In this document: in pieces, positions 45,100 to 54,627 of the stretch | Numbering within the stretch: the stretch's first letter is position 1 | Layout of the letters: the number at the start of each line of letters is the position of its first letter | Translations under genes and position numbers: made by a program | DNA from: Methanoculleus sp. | GTDB lineage: Archaea > Halobacteriota > Methanomicrobia > Methanomicrobiales > Methanomicrobiaceae | Assembly (NCBI GenBank): GCA_011045995.1 | Contig: DSBQ01000056.1 | Location: 1-64,000, forward strand | Length of the DNA: 64,000 nucleotides | Direction: 5' to 3' | Notes under the pieces: model-generated | The model's database searches: none | The model's input: the letters and a program-made list of their open reading frames with translations, nothing else | Told to the model about the DNA's origin: nothing

Positions 45100-45381
45100 T
45101 TAATAATCCAGTATTTTATTGAAGTCAAGGATATCCGGGCTGCCTTCACGCCGGGCCGTCTCGATTGCAGAGATGATCTCTTCCAGTATCTCATTCTCTG
45201 TGGGCGGCTGTGTTCCCTGGAGCAGGCTTCCCAGTGGCTTTAAATGATATATTTTATGTTGGAGGCGAACATCGCGGTGTCCCACGACAGCAACGAATGA
45301 ATTGCATTTGTTGTCAAATGTGAGAGAAATTATGTTATCAACATTGACATAGTTATCTTCCGTTGACAGTATCCACACCAT
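45100..45381 (-). CDS. Hypothetical protein, 93 residues
   Basis: From MVWILSTEDNYVNVDN: an antiparallel beta-like first half (SLTFDNKCNSFVAVVGHRDVRLQHKIYHL) and a helical second half (ENEILEEIISAIETARREGS). No family recognised. AT-rich upstream region and normal codon use support a real gene, convergent with argF. Confidence 0.55.
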   Translation of the reverse strand: MVWILSTEDNYVNVDNIISLTFDNKCNSFVAVVGHRDVRLQHKIYHLKPLGSLLQGTQPPTENEILEEIISAIETARREGSPDILDFNKILDY

Positions 45382-45440
45382 TGATGAATACTTGCACAAA
45401 AATGGATATCAATCTGTTGGATTGATTTTAAAAAGGATAA

Positions 45441-45710
45441 TTATTGTTTTTCATCCCCGGAATCACTAATAAATTCCTGGAGACGGGTATAAAGGAACTC
45501 TTCAACCTTTTTCACTGTCTTCAGGTCTCCCCGGAATGCGAGAAGTTCGCGTGCGTCGCCATCCATATTGGCAAAATACATTTTTTGCGGGCGGGACACG
45601 ATCTCAACATCAAACTTCTCGTTGATTTCGTAGATGATTCTTCTTGGAACCCCGGGGGGGACCAGTAGGTCAAATTTTTCTTCGGTATCGTCTGTCATGG
45701 TCATCCTCAT
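45441..45710 (-). CDS. Small methanogen protein coupled to the marker 14 gene
   Basis: 89 residues starting at 45710 with ATG overlapping the marker 14 stop as ATGA. Core DLLVPPGVPRRIIYEINEKFDVEIVSRPQKMYF and LKTVKKVEEFLYTRLQEF suggests a compact alpha/beta fold. Not recognised beyond a methanogen-type small protein; translational coupling suggests it works with the ASKHA-like protein. Confidence 0.7.
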   Translation of the reverse strand: MRMTMTDDTEEKFDLLVPPGVPRRIIYEINEKFDVEIVSRPQKMYFANMDGDARELLAFRGDLKTVKKVEEFLYTRLQEFISDSGDEKQ

Positions 45711-47200
45711 TTTCCAATTTTCATTCTTCTGCCCATAATGCATGGCCCGCCGCGGACACCCCCGATGGGTTCTTTGGGTTTTCCAAGGGAAAGCATGCAT
45801 CTTCCCATCAGTGCTGCTCCACGGGCAAGTCCGTCATCGACGAAGAGGATATGATCATCCGGGTTATCGAAAAGACCCCTCTCCTTTATCCCTTCCAGGA
45901 TAATTTCTGGTTTTCTTCCAGAAATTGCTGCACGGCCGGTAAACCCTATCGATGCATTTCCCGGCACCAGTCCCTGGTCTGCGGCCACATCGATAAGGCG
46001 GAGGGCCATCCGGGCGCATACGTGGTCGATTACCTGCGTGAGTACATCTTTTCCGTGATTCTTATAGATATCATGACCGATTTCATTCAGGTCCTTTTCC
46101 CCGTCGAAGTTAATGCCTGCGTCACATCCTATCATCGCAATACCGGATTCCATGGCAATATCAGCCCGCACCGGTACCCTGCCAAAATGATCCCGTTCCG
46201 GGGGGACGATGCGGATATCCACGACTTCGTGGATCTGGTCTTCATAATCTTTTATCAGGGAGGTTTTTTTCCTTGAAAGACCCCCGACAATGCTTTTTTC
46301 TCCGAAGAGGTCGAGTGCCGTGCCTTTTCCTTCCTGCACGAGGCCCGTCCCCCTGACCAGCGCATCGGGAATTGCCCCCGCAAGACCACAGAAGTTTCCG
46401 ACTGTGCGTGCGAACGGGTATTCGTCTTTCGGGTCTACATCGCTGGTGATCCTCCCGTCAAGGGTTGTTCCGAAATCGATCGAGAGGCACGGGTTCCTGA
46501 AGTCCACACTGGTCCACTTTGCACCTTCCTTAATGCCCGCCATCGCGAGTTCCCCTTCCATTTCATTGGCGACCATCTCAACCCCGGAGGAACCGATCGG
46601 CGGTGTCACCCCCGCTACCGTTCCGCAGAAGGTCACCTTGTCAGCATAGCTGAAATTTTGAAGTTTTTGGGGGAGATTTTCCTTGGACATGGGCGGCGTC
46701 ATCTTCTTCGGGGGAACGCCTGCCATAAGGCACCCGTTCGCAAGTGCTTTGACAAAATCACCAATCTGGTCGGGAGAGTCCATTGCCGCAACGACCCCCG
46801 TTGAACGGACCACAAAATCCAGATCGTCCTTGATTGAGAGGCCGGCATCCTTATGGCATTTGATGAGCGCGTCCCTGACGAGTTCGGCCACTGATTCCTT
46901 GGTGATGGGGGTCCCGACGAGCGTTGCACCAAAGATCTCTTCACCTGGTTTGGGGAGCCTGACATCACGGCTCATGCTGACGGTTTTATGGATGACGTAG
47001 GAGCGGCCGGTTTCCAGGTTCGTTCCCGTCAGAATGCATTTTGTAGTAGTATTTCCCATCTCGACTGAAGCGACTATGAAATATGGGACTGACCGGTATT
47101 CGGGTTTCTGGAGGCCCGCACCATGGCCGACCATGGGTGGTGGGGGGCTTTCCACTATATTTGGTGACGGTTTTTTAAACCTGTCAAAAAAGGCACACAT
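45707..47200 (-). CDS. Methanogenesis marker protein 14 (ASKHA-type ATPase)
   Basis: 497 residues. ASKHA phosphate loops: VASVEMGNTTTKCILTG (phosphate 1) and CLSIDFGTTLDGRIT, later FVDDGLARGAALMG. The Pro-rich N-terminus (KKPSPNIVESPPPPM) precedes the domain. Marker 14 proteins are found in all methanogens with coenzyme M reductase and resemble activase ATPases that drive low-potential electron transfer (e.g. of corrinoid or benzoyl-CoA reductases), though their substrate is not established. Confidence 0.88.
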   Translation of the reverse strand: MCAFFDRFKKPSPNIVESPPPPMVGHGAGLQKPEYRSVPYFIVASVEMGNTTTKCILTGTNLETGRSYVIHKTVSMSRDVRLPKPGEEIFGATLVGTPITKESVAELVRDALIKCHKDAGLSIKDDLDFVVRSTGVVAAMDSPDQIGDFVKALANGCLMAGVPPKKMTPPMSKENLPQKLQNFSYADKVTFCGTVAGVTPPIGSSGVEMVANEMEGELAMAGIKEGAKWTSVDFRNPCLSIDFGTTLDGRITSDVDPKDEYPFARTVGNFCGLAGAIPDALVRGTGLVQEGKGTALDLFGEKSIVGGLSRKKTSLIKDYEDQIHEVVDIRIVPPERDHFGRVPVRADIAMESGIAMIGCDAGINFDGEKDLNEIGHDIYKNHGKDVLTQVIDHVCARMALRLIDVAADQGLVPGNASIGFTGRAAISGRKPEIILEGIKERGLFDNPDDHILFVDDGLARGAALMGRCMLSLGKPKEPIGGVRGGPCIMGRRMKIGK

Positions 47201-47350
47201 AATAGTCGATAATCATCTGTGCAAGTTATAGCTTTTCATTTAGGACATATGTTGCCGAGGGGCAATCACCATTCAGTCATTGGCATCCATGCAGGCGAAG
47301 GTATACTCGATCTGATCATGGGGGAAATTCCCGGCGAACAGAAAAAAGAA

Positions 47351-48529
47351 TTATTTTTTATGATACAGGCGGGCCTGAAATCCGTAATAGGCGGAAAATC
47401 CGACCGCATCATTCTGGTCAATAGTCGTGCTCTCAAATGAGACGAGATCGTCAGAGTAGATTGCCTCGTCGGAACTGCGTCCTGCAACGGTGACACATCC
47501 CTTATAAAGGATGAGGTCGATCTGACCGTTGATCCGTTCCTGCGTCTTGTCGATAAATGCCGTAAGGGCCCAGAACAGCGGCTCATCGATGAGTCCCATG
47601 TACCCGAGTTCGGACCATTTGTCATCGACAATGTTTTTGAAATATAGTTCCTGGCGGGTCAGAACCAGCCGTTCCAGGTCGGCATGTGCCTTCAGGAGGA
47701 CCGTTGCGGCAGGGTGCTCATAAATTTCACGTGCCTTGAGACCGAGGATACGATCTTCTATCATATCGTTCCTGCCGACCCCGTGCTTTCCGGCAATTTC
47801 ATTGAGTTTTCTCATCAGTTCATAGCCGGAGAGGTTCTCGCCGTTCAGGGAGACGGGCACGCCCTTCTCGAACCCGATGGTGATCTCCTCGGGGATATCC
47901 GGCGCTTCTGTCGGTGCGACGGTCCAGGCGTAGATATCATTGGGGGGGTGAAATGCAGGGTCTTCCAGGCGTCCACCCTCGATGGAGCGGCTCCAGCAGT
48001 TCTCATCGATGCTGTACGGCTTCTCCTTGACCACGGGGACCGGAATGCCGTGCTCTGCGGCATAATCCATCTCCCACTCGCGTGTCAGGTTCATCTCACG
48101 CATCGGGGCGATTATCTCGAGCCCTGCCTTTCTGAAGATAAAGTCAAAACGCAGCTGGTCGTTTCCTTTTCCGGTGCACCCATGGGCAACCGTGGATGCG
48201 CCTTCCTTTCGTGCAATGGCGACGATCTCCTCGGCGATAAGGGGGCGGGCGAGTGCGGTCCCCATCGGATATCCCTCATATGACCCGTTTGCCTTGATCG
48301 AGGGAAAGAGCTGCTCTTCTACAAATCTCTCACGAATATCGATGGTATAGTGTGTATCTCCGATCAGCTCTCCTTTTCGGGTTGCCTCCGCGATATCGGC
48401 TTCGGGCTGCCCGACGTCGACAGCGACGGTGATGACTTCATCATAACCATAGTGTTCCTTTAACAGGGGGACGCAGATTGACGTATCCAGTCCGCCGGAG
48501 AATGCAAGTATGACTTTACCTTTTCCCAT
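47351..48529 (-). CDS. argG: Argininosuccinate synthase
   Basis: 392 residues, N-type ATP pyrophosphatase. Starts [19 protein letters not shown] with the PP-loop; [13 protein letters not shown] and [15 protein letters not shown] follow. Condenses citrulline with aspartate. ArgH is not seen in the window. Confidence 0.96.
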   Translation of the reverse strand: MGKGKVILAFSGGLDTSICVPLLKEHYGYDEVITVAVDVGQPEADIAEATRKGELIGDTHYTIDIRERFVEEQLFPSIKANGSYEGYPMGTALARPLIAEEIVAIARKEGASTVAHGCTGKGNDQLRFDFIFRKAGLEIIAPMREMNLTREWEMDYAAEHGIPVPVVKEKPYSIDENCWSRSIEGGRLEDPAFHPPNDIYAWTVAPTEAPDIPEEITIGFEKGVPVSLNGENLSGYELMRKLNEIAGKHGVGRNDMIEDRILGLKAREIYEHPAATVLLKAHADLERLVLTRQELYFKNIVDDKWSELGYMGLIDEPLFWALTAFIDKTQERINGQIDLILYKGCVTVAGRSSDEAIYSDDLVSFESTTIDQNDAVGFSAYYGFQARLYHKK

Positions 48530-48762
48530 GGTGCTTTCCTCAGATGTGATGAGTACAGTGCATTATATCATGTGCGGGAAGTGCAATAAATGGATACGCC
48601 TGTTCCCGTTGCATATTCTCATGCACAGAATCGTATCACCCGAAAGCCACGTGATGCGTGCCCCTGTCTCGTGCCACGGGCAGGGAACCCGGGAATGAGG
48701 ATGGTGATCCCTTTCCCGTGCATTAAGGAGGACAGACGGGGAAAAAGGGGAGCCTGATAGTA

Positions 48763-49350
48763 TTATATCTGGTAAACGGTGGTCTGGAATTTTTTGCCTG
48801 AAATAAAGGCCTGGCCGATTTCCTCGCCGATACGGTAATATTTCTTTCCCCGTGGGTCATACAGGATCGGATCCATAAGCCCGGGAACCGGGTTGCCGTC
48901 TTCATCAAGTATCTCCTCGTCTGCAAGGATGCCGACAATCTCCCCTATGACCTGGAGGTGGGAGCCGAGGGATACGGTTTTGACCATCCTGCATTCCAGG
49001 GCAAGAGGAAACTCTTCTACCATGGGTGCGTGCACGTCTGGTGCCGGGGTCATCGTAAGGCCGCATATCGTTGGTTTGTCAATATTGCGGCCGGATACTA
49101 TCCCGAAATAATCCACCTCAGCAACAAATGAAGCGGAAGGAATGTTGATGGTGAACTCCTCCCTCTCAAGCAGGTTTTCGTAGGTATAGCGTGACTCGCG
49201 AACGGAGAAGGCCACACAGGGCGGTGCTGAACAGCAGACCCCTCCCCAGGCTGCGGTCATTGCGTCGGCCCGTTCTTCGTGATCATAGCTGCCGATAACA
49301 AGGAGAGGAAGCGGAGAAAGAACCGGTCCTGTACCGATCATTTTTTTCAT
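48763..49350 (-). CDS. Flavin reductase-like FMN-binding protein
   Basis: 195 residues. FMN split-barrel flavoprotein with VIGSYDHEERADAMTAAWGGVCC, PPCVAFSVRESRYTYENLL and FTINIPS, the typical NTA/flavin reductase-like region used for flavin binding. Partner enzyme unknown; no neighbouring electron donor. Single gene between argG and a 338-bp gap. Confidence 0.82.
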   Translation of the reverse strand: MKKMIGTGPVLSPLPLLVIGSYDHEERADAMTAAWGGVCCSAPPCVAFSVRESRYTYENLLEREEFTINIPSASFVAEVDYFGIVSGRNIDKPTICGLTMTPAPDVHAPMVEEFPLALECRMVKTVSLGSHLQVIGEIVGILADEEILDEDGNPVPGLMDPILYDPRGKKYYRIGEEIGQAFISGKKFQTTVYQI

Positions 49351-49688
49351 ACACTACCATACCGGCATATCCCTTTTCTTTTTTTGGGTAGGAAAGGGGG
49401 ATGAAATGCAGGTCTGGATGCGGGCACCCTCTGTTCTATTCAAGTGAAAGGGTGAGATGTCACGGGAAGGGTATCATGTACTATGACAGTGAAATCAGGT
49501 GCACCAGACTACAATTCGGGGCGGCTGCGGCTTCGTGCTGCAAAGCTGCCCCTTTCCTGCGAAGATCCTCTTTTTTATATTCGCCTTCTCATTGTGTATC
49601 TCATTTTCTGGCATCATGTAAACTATGCGTAGAATTCGGCCGGATAAACGAATCCATTAAATAGTGGTATTTCGTATTGGGGGTAGTG
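49351..49688. other. 338-bp intergenic stretch
   Basis: No gene recognised. A frame at 49401-49664 is Cys/Ser rich with poor codon use and is probably chance. The stretch contains the promoter for the DUF1508 protein; no repeat, tRNA or clear hairpin was noticed. Confidence 0.4.
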
Positions 49689-49880
49689 ATGGAAATGCCT
49701 CATGGGAAGTTTGAAATTTACCGGGACCGGTCAGGGGAGTATCGATTCAGATTAAAAGCGGCAAACGGGCAGACGATTGCAATAGGGCAGGGATATTCAT
49801 CCAAGGCGTCGTGCATGAAAGGGATTGCAAGCATTCGGAAAAATGCACCTGAAGCCGAAGTAATTGAAATCGAGGTATAG
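49689..49880 (+). CDS. DUF1508 (YegP-type) protein
   Basis: 63 residues, MEMPHGKFEIYRDRSGEYRFRLKAANGQTIAIGQGYSSKASC...: single DUF1508 repeat of antiparallel strands, usually found duplicated in bacteria. Function unknown. A TTG at 49677 lies upstream but ATG at 49689 follows GGTAGTGATG and gives the family N-terminus. Confidence 0.85.
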   Translation: MEMPHGKFEIYRDRSGEYRFRLKAANGQTIAIGQGYSSKASCMKGIASIRKNAPEAEVIEIEV

Positions 49881-50025
49881 GTCCCGGTGGGGGGGATCGA
49901 TACCTATGCGGATAGTCTTTTTTGAATGCTCTATTCTGGAATATGATGTTTTTGTATAACTTCAAAAATATTCGTAGTCTAAGATAATTAATTACCGGTT
50001 CCGGTGTATCTATCATCAGAGATGG

Positions 50026-52029
50026 ATGTTCCATCAAATGGTGAATATGATGCATGACAAATCCCTGGTGATAGTCGTTGCGGTATGCGGGATTCTTGCT
50101 GCCGCTATTGTCGGTTATACCCTCTTCAATAATGAACAGCCCGGTGAAGCAAGTGAGATCCCGGGCATGCTGGTCCTCTCTTCTCCCGGCGAGGTGCAGT
50201 CGTATCTCTCCCAGAACGAACCTGCCTGGGACAAGTCCCCGGTGATGATGGTGGAGGATGGATTGCGCGGCGGGGCCGTCTATGAGGCGGCCGGCACCGG
50301 CGCCCCCGTCCCTGCTCCGATGTCCACCAAAGGCCTTGCCGACAGCATCAATTCGGCGGACGGTGCGGACTACTCGACCACGAATATTCAGGTCGCGGGG
50401 GTCGATGAACCGGATTTCATAAAAAACGACGGTAAATACCTGTATATCATCGACAACGGCGACCTTGTGATCGTCGATGCCTACCCTGCGGGGAAGGCGG
50501 CCGTCCTCTCCCGGACGCCCATAGAGGGGGCTCCCTCGGAACTCTTCCTTGAGAACAACCGGATTGCAGTGTTTACCCGCGTGCATGAAAATGTCTACCA
50601 CACCCCCGGAGGGAGTGCGGTGCCGGTTCCCTATGGAAGAGGGCTCACCAGAGTCCTGGTCTATGACATCCGGGACCGGAGCAGCCCCGAGCTTCTCCGC
50701 TCGCTCTCGGTCAGCGGCCAGTATTATGACGGGCGGATGATCGGCACCACCGCATATTTGATCACCAGTGAGTCGGTCTCCTGCCGCGACAGTCCGGTCC
50801 CGATGCCGCTCGTCATGGACAGGGCGGACGTCGTCTTTGCTCCACCGGTGCACGCTCCCGAAGTGGCGCCTTACTGGTCCTATGTCTACCATACCGCGAT
50901 GTCGTTTGATATCCGGGACGGTGAGCCGCTGGACGCGGAGTCCTTCCTGCTGGGATATGACACCACCCTCTACGCCTCGACGGAGAATATGTTCCTCGCG
51001 TACACGAAGGGCGCTGACTATGAGCCGGTCCGTTCTTCCTGGACGCAGGTGGACGGTCGTCCCACAGAAGAGACCATCCTTCACCGTTTCAGTCTGGACG
51101 GCGGGGAGATCACCTACAAGGCAACCGGGGATGTTCCCGGGGCCCTTCTCAACCAGTTCTCCCTCGACGAGTACCTGGGCAACCTCAGGGTCGCCACCAC
51201 CTTCGGCACCGCAGGTCCCGCGGGATGGACCACGTACAACAATGTCTACGTGCTGGGCGCCGACCTCGAACTGAAGGGGAAGCTGGAACGTCTCGCCGCC
51301 GGTGAACGCATCTACTCCACCCGCTTCGTAGGCGACCGCCTCTACATGGTCACCTTCAAACAGATGGACCCGTTCTTTGTGATCGACCTTGCCGACCCCG
51401 CCACCCCCGCGGTCCTCGGCGAACTGAAGATCCCCGGCTACTCCGACTACCTGCACCCGTATGATGCGACGCATATCATCGGCATCGGCAAGGAGACCGA
51501 GGTCAGCCAGTGGGGCGGTGTGACGGCACAGGGCCTCAAGCTTGCGCTCTTCGATGTTGCCGATGTGAATAACCCGCGCCAGCTCGACAAGGTGGAGATT
51601 GGGATGGCGGGCACGGATTCCGAGGCCCTCCGGGACCACCGGGCGTTCCTCTTTGATTACGCCCGTCATCTCCTCGTCATCCCGGTGAGCGAGGTCGTGA
51701 AGGTGCCGGTCTACAAAAACGGGTACGCATCCTACACGACGGATTACCGGGAAGGGGCCTATGCCTTCACCGTGACCCCGGAGAACGGGTTTATCCTCAG
51801 GGGCAGGGTGAATCAGGGTGACCCCGGCGATGAGAAGGTGGGGTACGGATGGTACCGTGATGCCGTCCGGCGTTCGCTCTTCATCGAGGACGCCCTGTAC
51901 ACCATCTCTCCGTCCAGGATTGTAATAAGCGACCTCAATGATCCGAACGAGCGAATCGGAATAATTCCGCTTGGCCGGTCCATGTATCCTGATACGTACG
52001 GGGGCGGGTACTACCCTCTCCCCGGATAG
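50026..52029 (+). CDS. Secreted protein with C-terminal beta-propeller domain
   Basis: 667 residues. An N-terminal hydrophobic signal/anchor (VIVVAVCGILAAAIVGYTLF) and then a large beta-propeller region: AGVDEPDFIKNDGKYLYIID, LTRVLVYDIRDRS, DPFFVIDLADPATPAVLGELKI, VISDLNDPNERIG. Matches the COG4880 type of archaeal secreted proteins related to WD-40 repeats; role unknown. GC-rich 3' half. Its last 95 bases overlap the convergent PolB2-like gene end. Confidence 0.85.
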   Translation: MFHQMVNMMHDKSLVIVVAVCGILAAAIVGYTLFNNEQPGEASEIPGMLVLSSPGEVQSYLSQNEPAWDKSPVMMVEDGLRGGAVYEAAGTGAPVPAPMSTKGLADSINSADGADYSTTNIQVAGVDEPDFIKNDGKYLYIIDNGDLVIVDAYPAGKAAVLSRTPIEGAPSELFLENNRIAVFTRVHENVYHTPGGSAVPVPYGRGLTRVLVYDIRDRSSPELLRSLSVSGQYYDGRMIGTTAYLITSESVSCRDSPVPMPLVMDRADVVFAPPVHAPEVAPYWSYVYHTAMSFDIRDGEPLDAESFLLGYDTTLYASTENMFLAYTKGADYEPVRSSWTQVDGRPTEETILHRFSLDGGEITYKATGDVPGALLNQFSLDEYLGNLRVATTFGTAGPAGWTTYNNVYVLGADLELKGKLERLAAGERIYSTRFVGDRLYMVTFKQMDPFFVIDLADPATPAVLGELKIPGYSDYLHPYDATHIIGIGKETEVSQWGGVTAQGLKLALFDVADVNNPRQLDKVEIGMAGTDSEALRDHRAFLFDYARHLLVIPVSEVVKVPVYKNGYASYTTDYREGAYAFTVTPENGFILRGRVNQGDPGDEKVGYGWYRDAVRRSLFIEDALYTISPSRIVISDLNDPNERIGIIPLGRSMYPDTYGGGYYPLPG

Positions 52030-54013
52030 TCCCGTTCTCTTTTTTTCCCTCGTCCTGGTACGAGAAGGCGAAGCCGACTTCCCGCCACGCCTTTGCCAGC
52101 AGGCGTCCGTAATAGGCATGGTCGGGCGTTCCCGCCCGCCAGGCCGGGTCGACGGCATGGCATGCCGCATCCCTGACGACGTATTCGACCTCCATGCCGG
52201 GGGAGAGGGAAATTCCCGCGTCCCGGTAGGCGGAAACCGCCCCTGCGGAGAGGCCGTTTTTTTCGTACCGGATCTTTGAGAGGCGCCGGCGGATGACAAA
52301 TGCCTCCGGCGGCGCGTCCAGAAGGCCGTCGAGGTACCGGCGGTACACCCCCACAACTTCGTCCCTGCGGGCGGCAAGGAGCTCGGGCGTCCGGGCCCCC
52401 TCCATCACGGCAAAGCACGCCTCCTGCATCTCCCTGACATACGGGGGGGTGTCTTTCCGGCGTGCCATCACCCCCCGTATCTTCATCCGGCCGCCGGCAA
52501 GTCTCCCGTAGTAGTTCGCATACGAACCGCTCCCGTCGTTTGCGGGGAGAAAGACCAGCCAGTCGTAGACCTCCGCTTCGGTGGGGATCTGCGTTGCGTC
52601 CTCGATGGCGGCCTTCAGGTCGGAGGCATCCACCCCTTCCACCCAGAGGCAGTCAACGATGCCGTGGAGGACGGGGTAGCCCATCGCGTCGGCCAGATCC
52701 ATGGCCGACGTGAGGATCCCGGATGACAGCGAGGTGATCTTCTCATGCATCTCGATTCTCCCGAACTTTGCGTTTTTGTAGCCGGTGTACCCGAAGCACG
52801 TAACAAGCATCCATTTGAGAATGGCATCCATCCCGGCGTACAAGGGATCGGCCTTCTTCAGTTGTTTTGTCCGGTACCTGAACTGCAGGAGCGGTTCTAT
52901 GACGGACGGCAGGAACCCCGCCCGCTCCGGGTGGGCGAGCGTTTCCGGGGAGATGTTGTACCGGACAATGATCGAGGGGTAAAAGGAGGTGAAATCGATC
53001 TGGGTCACCCCGGCATGGATGGCGGGGTCCGGCTGGAGGATGGTCCCCCCGCGGTAATCGAGCCGGACGTCCTTACAGCACCGTGGGGCCTCCGCATCGG
53101 CTTTCCTGAAGGGAATGGCAATACCCTGCGCAAGCGCCCGTGCGATCTCGTAGCGCGAGACGATGGTGCCGGGGGAGAACCTGCTGGTCAGGTTCGGGGA
53201 GAGCCCGGTGAGGCGGGAGGCGAGAAAGACACCTTCGAGGCCCCCCTTGCGGTAGATGAAGCTTGCATCGGTATCGATGAGGACCCGCCCTTCCGGGATG
53301 ACCGCCGCGGGGCGGTGCATCATCTGGCCGTAGCTGATGTAGGATTTCTCACCAAGGGTGCGATAGCGCCCGGTCCGGCTCAGCGCGAGCCGGATACCTG
53401 CTTTTTCACTGGCACGAAGGAGGGTGTCCGCCCACCCGTCCACCCCGTGAAAGAGGAGGAGGTCGGGGTCTTCGTCGCCGATGACGGAGCAGAGGTCCAC
53501 CACGACCTGCGTTTCGCTCCTGCCGCGGACCTCCCTCCTCCTGCTGCCGGTGACGGTCACCGCATCCAGCCTTCCTCCCCGCCCCGGCCGTCCGGCCGGT
53601 TGTACCCGGAGCACGGACAGGGGATGGTCTATGTCGGTGGAAAACGGGGTCCCGCCTCCCGGACTGCACGGCACCCTCCCGTTCCCCGCAAAGTAGAGCT
53701 GTTCGGTCCGCACATCGGCATTGTACAGGTGCAGGCCATATCCTGCCTGTTGTTCCAGTGCTTCGGCAACGGGAAGCCCTCCATGGATGCGGTAGCCGTC
53801 ATGCATCCCGTAAACGGTCCTGAACCGGCACGGTTCGGCGCCATGGCGGTCGATGAGTTCGCCGATGACCATCTCGTTGCGGGAGGGGTCGTCAAAGGCG
53901 GCAAGAAAGGTGTGGGAGAACGGTTCGCTGATGCAAACGGTCCTCCCCTCCTCCTTCGCCCAAAGCTCGATGGTGCCCTTACGGAGGGCAATATCAAAGA
54001 TCCACGGATGCAT
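51935..54013 (-). CDS. PolB2-like family B DNA polymerase, predicted inactive at motif C
   Basis: 692 residues from MHPWIFDIALRKG. Motif A DFTSFYPS at about residue 340 and motif B K400WMLVTCFGYTGYKNAKFG are intact. Motif C, normally YGDTDS, reads HGIVDCLW (about 450-457), so the first metal-binding Asp is Ile. Exonuclease-type motifs are largely missing. This matches the archaeal PolB2 branch, described as catalytically inactivated. Starts within the 3' end of the RecA-like gene (20-base overlap) and overlaps the beta-propeller gene at its tail. Confidence 0.8.
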   Translation of the reverse strand: MHPWIFDIALRKGTIELWAKEEGRTVCISEPFSHTFLAAFDDPSRNEMVIGELIDRHGAEPCRFRTVYGMHDGYRIHGGLPVAEALEQQAGYGLHLYNADVRTEQLYFAGNGRVPCSPGGGTPFSTDIDHPLSVLRVQPAGRPGRGGRLDAVTVTGSRRREVRGRSETQVVVDLCSVIGDEDPDLLLFHGVDGWADTLLRASEKAGIRLALSRTGRYRTLGEKSYISYGQMMHRPAAVIPEGRVLIDTDASFIYRKGGLEGVFLASRLTGLSPNLTSRFSPGTIVSRYEIARALAQGIAIPFRKADAEAPRCCKDVRLDYRGGTILQPDPAIHAGVTQIDFTSFYPSIIVRYNISPETLAHPERAGFLPSVIEPLLQFRYRTKQLKKADPLYAGMDAILKWMLVTCFGYTGYKNAKFGRIEMHEKITSLSSGILTSAMDLADAMGYPVLHGIVDCLWVEGVDASDLKAAIEDATQIPTEAEVYDWLVFLPANDGSGSYANYYGRLAGGRMKIRGVMARRKDTPPYVREMQEACFAVMEGARTPELLAARRDEVVGVYRRYLDGLLDAPPEAFVIRRRLSKIRYEKNGLSAGAVSAYRDAGISLSPGMEVEYVVRDAACHAVDPAWRAGTPDHAYYGRLLAKAWREVGFAFSYQDEGKKENGTIRGEGSTRPRTYQDTWTGQAELFRFARSDH

Positions 54014-54554
54014 GATGCCTCCCCTCCATCCCGGAGGCATGCGGTTTTGGCTGGTACGCGGGACGGGTGCAGGCGCGCCCCCTCTCCTTCGTCTCCGGGT
54101 CCCGTATGCGGACAACGGTTGTTGCCCAGGGCAGCATCTGCCTGAGATGGTCATCCGTCCGGGATGCCATGAGAATGACGGTGCCCGCATGGGCACGATC
54201 GCTGCAGGCCCGGCCGATGCCTGCAGCGGTCCCAGGTGCATCGTCGAAGAGGCCATGGTCGTGCTCGATGAGGACTGTCTCCTCTGCCCATGCCTCGTCA
54301 AGGATAGAAAGGAGCTGGTACGCGGTGAGCGCCCGGCGGACATGAAATGTCCGCTCCCTCCGGTCGAGGCCGGTGAGGACCGGGGGGTAGTTGCCGCTGA
54401 CATAGAGCACACGGTCGTGGTTCAGGCGGAGACACTCGGTGACGGCGGGGGCGAGGACGGTCGCCGGTGCAAGCACGATGGCAAATCCCGCATGCGTCAT
54501 CTCCCCGTCGGGACAGAAGATCGGCCGGATGGCGGTGTGGTTCATGGGTGGCAT
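53994..54554 (-). CDS. RecA/RadA-like protein lacking a Walker A loop
   Basis: 186 residues from MPPMNHTAIRPIF. The RecA-fold order is visible: GFAIVLAPATVLAPAVTECL where the P-loop should be, then DRVLYVSGN, FHVRRALTAYQLLSILDEAW, TVLIEHDHGLFDD (Walker B-like strand) and GTVILMASRTDDHLRQMLPWATTVVRI. No GxxxxGKT/S, so ATP binding is unlikely. It overlaps the PolB2-like gene by 20 bases; the two are translationally coupled. Resembles RadB/ImuA-like accessory proteins; assignment by eye. Confidence 0.65.
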   Translation of the reverse strand: MPPMNHTAIRPIFCPDGEMTHAGFAIVLAPATVLAPAVTECLRLNHDRVLYVSGNYPPVLTGLDRRERTFHVRRALTAYQLLSILDEAWAEETVLIEHDHGLFDDAPGTAAGIGRACSDRAHAGTVILMASRTDDHLRQMLPWATTVVRIRDPETKERGRACTRPAYQPKPHASGMEGRHHASVDL

Positions 54555-54627
54555 GAGTGCGGCGCTATCAGCGATAATCCGGCGGCATGTGCACGGGGTG
54601 AAAATAGAGGGGAGAGGATGGGAGAAC

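Noticed and set aside
49401-49664. An 87-codon plus-strand frame in the gap before the DUF1508 gene
   Set aside because: Cys/Ser/Arg-rich, with no domain and no ribosome site.
49747-52377. An 876-codon open frame on the minus strand
   Set aside because: It is antisense to the secreted beta-propeller gene, whose product has a signal and family motifs; the antisense product is His/Arg/Pro/Gly rich without motifs, as expected from the GC-rich third codon positions.
52745-54145. A 466-codon open frame on the plus strand
   Set aside because: Antisense to the PolB2-like gene, which has clear polymerase motifs; the antisense product has no recognisable domain.
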